From NCBI GenBank assembly GCA_006226595.1, contig SBGP01000078.1:1-54666 (forward strand): a stretch of 54,666 nt of DNA. The letters are read 5' to 3'. Source of the DNA: Deltaproteobacteria bacterium (GTDB taxonomy: Bacteria > Myxococcota_A > UBA796 > GCA-2862545). The translations under genes were made by a program, and so were the position numbers. The notes below the pieces were generated by a model. The model was not told the DNA's origin, made no database searches, and was given only the letters and a program-made list of their open reading frames with translations. Within the stretch, counting starts at the first letter, position 1; each line of letters begins with the position of its first letter. Positions 51,291-54,666 of the stretch are shown in pieces.

Positions 51291-53102
51291 TCAGTTGAAC
51301 AGCACGTCGTCGAGCGGGCTCTCGTCCGCGGTGCGGATGGCCTTGGCGAGCGCGATCGCCTCGGGGAGCACGTTGGCGGTGTAGAACTTCAGGTTGAGCA
51401 GCTTGCCCTTGAGGAAGTTCGTCTCGCCGCTCGCGTCCATCTTCCGCTTGGCGGCGACCGCCTGGTAGAAGCTCTCGACCGCGAGCTGGGTGATGCCCAT
51501 CATCCGCTGGAACGGCACCGCGTGGAGCATGGCCCCGTCGAGGTTGCCGGTCATGCCGACCTGCGCGAGGTGCATGGCGACGGCACCCGCGTTGTCGATG
51601 GCCTTGCCGATCGCGGCGGCCTGGTCATCGAGGCCGAGCCCCGCACCAGCGGCGAGGTCCGCCTTGCACTCGGCCATCCAGTCCATGAACAGCTTGCCGC
51701 CCTTGATGCGCATCTTGCGACCGAGCAGGTCCAGGGCCTGGATGCCGTTGGTGCCCTCGTAGATCGTCATGATCTTGCCGTCGCGAACCAGCTGCTCGAC
51801 GGGGTACTCACTGATGAAGCCGTAGCCGCCGTACACCTGGACCGCGCTGACTGCGACGTCGAAGCCGATGTCGGTGCAGTGCGCCTTGCAGATCGGGGTG
51901 AGCAGGTCGACTTGGCCCTCGAGCTTCTCCTTGAGCGCCTCGTCGTCGGTGTTGTCGGCGAGGTCGGACTTGTGCGCCATGCGGAAGAGCAGCGAGCGCA
52001 TCGCCTCGACGTGGCACTTCTGCCACAGGAGCATGCGGCGCACGTCGGGGTGCTTGTTGATGGTCACGCGGGGGGCGTTGCCGTCGCGCATGTCCTTGAG
52101 CGAGGTGCCCTGCACGCGCTCCTTGGCGTAGGCGCGCGCGAAGTTGAACGCGGCGGCGCCGATGGAGAGACCCTGGGCGCCGACGCCGATGCGAGCCTCG
52201 TTCATCATCAGGAACATCAGCGCCATGCCCTGGCCTTCCTGGCCGACGATCCAGCCCTTGCACGGGGCGCGGTCGCCGAGGGCGAGGGTGCAGGTGGCGT
52301 TGCCGTGGATGCCCATCTTCTCTTCGATGCCGACGACGTACGCGCCGTTGCGCTCGCCGAGCTCGAGGTCGGGGCCGGTGATGAACTTCGGCACGACGAA
52401 CAGCGAGATGCCCTTGGTGCCCTCGGGGGCGCCAGGGGTCTTCGCGAGCACGAGGTGCACGATGTTGTCGGCGAGGTCGTGGTCACCGCCGGAGATGAAG
52501 ATCTTCTCGCCCTCGAGCAGGTAGGCGCCGGGCTCGTCCTCGATCGGCACCGCCTTGCACCGGTTGTCGCCCACGGAGCTGCCCGCGCCGGCCTCGGTGA
52601 GGCACATGGTGCCGCCCCACTCACCGGTGAACATCTTGGTGGCGTACTCGGGGCCCTTGCCCTCGGGGCCGTGGGCCGCGAGCACGCGCGCCGCGGCGGC
52701 GGTGAGGCCCGGGTACATCTGGAAGGCCATGCACGCGCCGGAGAACATCTCGATGCAGGCCATCGCGACAGACAGCGGCAGGCCGGCGCCTCCGACCTCG
52801 ACCGGGGCGTTGAGGCCGATCCAGCCACCCTCGGCCTGGACCTTCCACGCGTTCTGGTAGCCCTCGGGGGTGGTGACGTTGCCGTCGCCGTCGAGCTTGC
52901 AGCCCTGGCGATCACCGGGGCCGTTCAGCGGGCCGAGGACTTCCTGGGCGATGCGCGCGGCCTCTTCGACCATCGTGTCGTAGAGGTCCTGATCGAAGTC
53001 CTCGTACTTGGCGATGGCCTTGAGGTCGGTGTCGATGTCGAGCTGATCGAAGAGGACGAACTTCACATCCTCGAGATCCACGGAGAATTCGGTCGAGCTC
53101 AT
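51291..53102 (-). CDS. Acyl-CoA dehydrogenase (large, about 600-residue class)
   Basis: A 603-residue FAD enzyme of beta-oxidation. It has a short N-terminal extension domain (VKFVLFDQLDIDTDL), the flavin-binding segment MCLTEAGAGSSVGDNRCKA, and the catalytic Glu449 in IYEGTNGIQALDLLGR. The C-terminal extension is typical of the large FadE-like class. ATG has GGAGG 5 nt upstream. The inverted repeat CTGAAT-GGGG-ATTCAG lies 19-34 bp before the start. The chain-length preference cannot be told from sequence. Confidence 0.95.
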   Translation of the reverse strand: MSSTEFSVDLEDVKFVLFDQLDIDTDLKAIAKYEDFDQDLYDTMVEEAARIAQEVLGPLNGPGDRQGCKLDGDGNVTTPEGYQNAWKVQAEGGWIGLNAPVEVGGAGLPLSVAMACIEMFSGACMAFQMYPGLTAAAARVLAAHGPEGKGPEYATKMFTGEWGGTMCLTEAGAGSSVGDNRCKAVPIEDEPGAYLLEGEKIFISGGDHDLADNIVHLVLAKTPGAPEGTKGISLFVVPKFITGPDLELGERNGAYVVGIEEKMGIHGNATCTLALGDRAPCKGWIVGQEGQGMALMFLMMNEARIGVGAQGLSIGAAAFNFARAYAKERVQGTSLKDMRDGNAPRVTINKHPDVRRMLLWQKCHVEAMRSLLFRMAHKSDLADNTDDEALKEKLEGQVDLLTPICKAHCTDIGFDVAVSAVQVYGGYGFISEYPVEQLVRDGKIMTIYEGTNGIQALDLLGRKMRIKGGKLFMDWMAECKADLAAGAGLGLDDQAAAIGKAIDNAGAVAMHLAQVGMTGNLDGAMLHAVPFQRMMGITQLAVESFYQAVAAKRKMDASGETNFLKGKLLNLKFYTANVLPEAIALAKAIRTADESPLDDVLFN

Positions 53103-53120
53103 GAGGAGCCTCCGGTGTCG

Positions 53121-53136
53121 CTGAATGGGGATTCAG
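53121..53136. promoter_or_regulatory. Inverted repeat before the acyl-CoA dehydrogenase gene
   Basis: CTGAAT-GGGG-ATTCAG is a perfect 6-bp dyad, 19-34 bp upstream of the start. Its position over the leader or promoter suits a repressor (TetR or GntR type) that senses acyl-CoA; this is inference. Confidence 0.45.
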
Positions 53137-53307
53137 TTCCTACACGAACCCGTGGGGACTCCGCAAGTAAGCGGGTGTCACGCGTTGGGGGCTTCGAGGA
53201 AAGCGCGGTCGCATCGCGCGGATCGACCACCAGACTCTGAATGGCGGCTCAGCGAGGGCGTCGGAAGGATCGGGGCTTTGCACGAACTCGTCGGCAAAGG
53301 TGCTTGC

Positions 53308-53330
53308 GGGCAACGCAACGTTGCTTGCCC
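53308..53330. promoter_or_regulatory. 23-bp dyad upstream of the YceI lipoprotein gene
   Basis: GGGCAA(C)GCAAC pairs with GTTGCTTGCCC, an 11-bp dyad with one extra base, centred on the palindrome GCAACGTTGC. It lies about 80 bp before the YceI start and is a plausible operator. Confidence 0.45.
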
Positions 53331-53407
53331 AAATGTCCCCGTTTGTCGCGCGAACGGAGACAGTCGGGGGTCTCGCGGGTACTCAAGGGCGCACGCATGG
53401 AGGAATG

Positions 53408-54028
53408 ATGCGCACCCTGATTCTCGCGACGCTTCTGCTCACGGCCTGTGTCGAGGACGTCGGCGAGGGCAAGACCGCGGCGACCGTCGAAGACGTTCCG
53501 GCAGCCACCGCCCCGGCCCCGGCCGCCACGGGCACCGAGCTCGCGGTCGACCCGGCGAAGAGCAGCATTCGCGCGCTCGGCGCCAAGGTCACCGCCAAGC
53601 ACCCCATCGACTTCCCCGACTACAAGGCCACGGTCGCCGTCGACGGCGACACGCTGACCGGCATCACCTACGAGGTCCAGATGGCCTCGCTGGTCGCCGA
53701 CAGCGAGCGACTCACCGGCCACCTCAAGAACGAGGACTTCTTCGACGTCCCGAACCACCCGACCTCCACGTTCAAGAGCACGGAGATCAAGAAGGGCAGC
53801 GACGCCGAGGGCGCGACCCACACGGTGACCGGCGAGATGACGATCCGCGGGACCACGAAGCGCGTGAGCTTCCCGGCGACCATCGAGATCAAGGACGACG
53901 CGGTGACCGCGAAGGCCGAGTTCGTGCTCGATCGTCAGGACTTCAAGGTGACCTATCCGGGTCGTCCCGACGACCTCGTGCAGGACAACGTGGTCCTCAA
54001 CGTCGCGTTCACCGCGCCGAAGCGCTAG
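53408..54028 (+). CDS. YceI-family lipoprotein
   Basis: A 206-residue protein. GGAGG at 53399-53403 precedes ATGATG; the second ATG gives the usual 4-nt spacing. MRTLILATLLLTAC ends in a lipobox, followed by an Ala/Pro linker. Residues of about 40-206 form the YceI lipocalin-like barrel: DPAKSSIRALGAKV, LKNEDFFDVPNHPTSTFKST and TGEMTIRGTTKRVSFPA. Family members bind isoprenoid-type lipids; most are soluble periplasmic proteins, and a lipid anchor is a variant. Its TAG stop shares CTAG 54025-54028 with the convergent gene. Confidence 0.9.
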   Translation: MRTLILATLLLTACVEDVGEGKTAATVEDVPAATAPAPAATGTELAVDPAKSSIRALGAKVTAKHPIDFPDYKATVAVDGDTLTGITYEVQMASLVADSERLTGHLKNEDFFDVPNHPTSTFKSTEIKKGSDAEGATHTVTGEMTIRGTTKRVSFPATIEIKDDAVTAKAEFVLDRQDFKVTYPGRPDDLVQDNVVLNVAFTAPKR

Positions 54029-54666
54029 TCGCCGATCATCTCGGGAGGCGAATTCGCGAGGCCGAGGCCCACGGTGAACACGCCGGTGGTGGTCTCGGTC
54101 GCCGTGCGCCACGCGCGACGGCTCGCCGCGACCTTTCGCTGATCGGCGAGCAGGTCGTCGAGGCGAACCCGAAGATCGTGGCGGTCGCGCATCTCGACCT
54201 CGGTGTCCGACTCGGGCAGCACGGTGAGCAGCCGATCCCAGCTCTGTGCGAGCTCGACGGCGTGCTCGTAGTCGGGTGAGCCGCGGAACAGCTCGATGTC
54301 GCCCTGCACGCGTCTTGGCGAGGCGCCGGCCTTCTCGAAGGCGTGGCCGATGGCCCGTGCTTCCATGCCGACGCGGGCCACGAACTCGGCCTCGGCGCGG
54401 TGGGCGTTCATCTCGGACGACCGAATGCCAAACGCCGAGACGACGAGGATCGTGAGGATACCCGCGACCAGGGCCACCGGCGTGAGCATGAACCCCACCC
54501 GGAACAAGGAGATCGACGCCACGTCAGGCTCCTCGGGCGCGACATCGGGCTCGATGGCCTCCTCGATCAGCGTCTTCGGCTTCACCGAGCGCGCCGTCAG
54601 CGCTGCGGGGGGCGGCGGAGGCGGCGGGGTGGGTGCGCGCTTGACCGGTGCCGGCGTGCGGCCGCG
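54025..54666 (-). CDS. Membrane protein of unknown function, 5' end outside the window
   Basis: The frame stays open from the right edge (54666) to the stop at 54025, giving 213 residues without a complete N-terminus; the GTG at 54585 is a possible internal start but no ribosome site supports it. The visible N-terminal part is Pro-rich (APTPPPPPPPAA), followed by an acidic stretch and one membrane helix (GFMLTPVALVAGILTILVVSAFG). The rest is a charged, probably periplasmic, helical domain of about 130 residues. No family is recognised. Confidence 0.7.
   Translation of the reverse strand, partial: RGRTPAPVKRAPTPPPPPPPAALTARSVKPKTLIEEAIEPDVAPEEPDVASISLFRVGFMLTPVALVAGILTILVVSAFGIRSSEMNAHRAEAEFVARVGMEARAIGHAFEKAGASPRRVQGDIELFRGSPDYEHAVELAQSWDRLLTVLPESDTEVEMRDRHDLRVRLDDLLADQRKVAASRRAWRTATETTTGVFTVGLGLANSPPEMIGD

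Larger units (their letters stand above)
53103..53407. other. 305-bp intergenic region between divergent genes
   Basis: It separates the acyl-CoA dehydrogenase gene from the YceI gene. It holds the two dyads at 53121 and 53308 and the GGAGG at 53399-53403. Small open frames here lack ribosome sites or family similarity, and I do not call them. Confidence 0.6.

Overview
The window is strongly GC-rich chromosomal DNA from a Gram-negative, most likely a member of the Myxococcota. The main evidence is two exported proteins (ends at 18273 and 21521, minus strand) with MYXO-CTERM-type tails (Cys, membrane helix, Arg cluster). Other signs agree: many lipoproteins, a transmembrane Ser/Thr protein kinase, MopE-type Asp-rich metal-binding repeats, and a Gld-type ABC exporter. 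I recognise 50 protein genes, one cut off at the right edge. I see no rRNA, tRNA, CRISPR array, insertion sequence or prophage.

Layout. 1-162: an 18-bp tandem repeat carrying a palindrome. 274-4056: a DksA/TraR zinc-finger protein and a large M48 metalloprotease. 4206-9546: a tight seven-gene operon of two exported proteins, three paralogous GNLMPPP lipoproteins, a ferritin-like diiron protein and an HTTM/vitamin-K-dependent gamma-carboxylase-like membrane enzyme. This is my best candidate for an undescribed system. 9711-11276: a coiled-coil exported protein, a small lipoprotein and an SCP2 protein. 11515-16005: a Gld-like ABC transporter operon, followed by a protein kinase (16132-17598) and a START-like protein. 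18273-23386: a GH18 protein with MYXO-CTERM, a pspA operon, and a beta-helix surface protein. 23629-27414: a lipase-like and a ceramidase-like lipoprotein in tandem.

27588-35625 is a peroxide-defence block: katG, oxyR with both redox cysteines, ahpF and ahpC, with OxyR-type half-sites before katG and ahpC; an M1 aminopeptidase lies inside it. 35786-42543 is a minus-strand run that includes three tandem NHL-propeller lipoproteins, two further lipoproteins and a GNAT enzyme. 42746-44677 is an AraC regulator, preceded by four 21-bp repeats, and an SDR. 44670-46799 is a luciferase-domain protein, a GST and a divergent LysR. 46803-54666 is phosphofructokinase, a Deg-type protease, a lipoprotein, a MEST-like hydrolase, an acyl-CoA dehydrogenase, a YceI lipoprotein and a truncated membrane protein.

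Gene-expression signals. Genes are densely packed, with ATGA/GTGA overlaps and GGAGG ribosome sites. Three genes are best explained by CTG start codons (6102, 8266, 32496). A TAnnnT hexamer lies 15-21 nt before many first genes of transcripts, and exactly 6 nt before two genes without a ribosome site, which suggests leaderless mRNAs. Three convergent gene pairs share a CTAG in which each strand reads its TAG stop.
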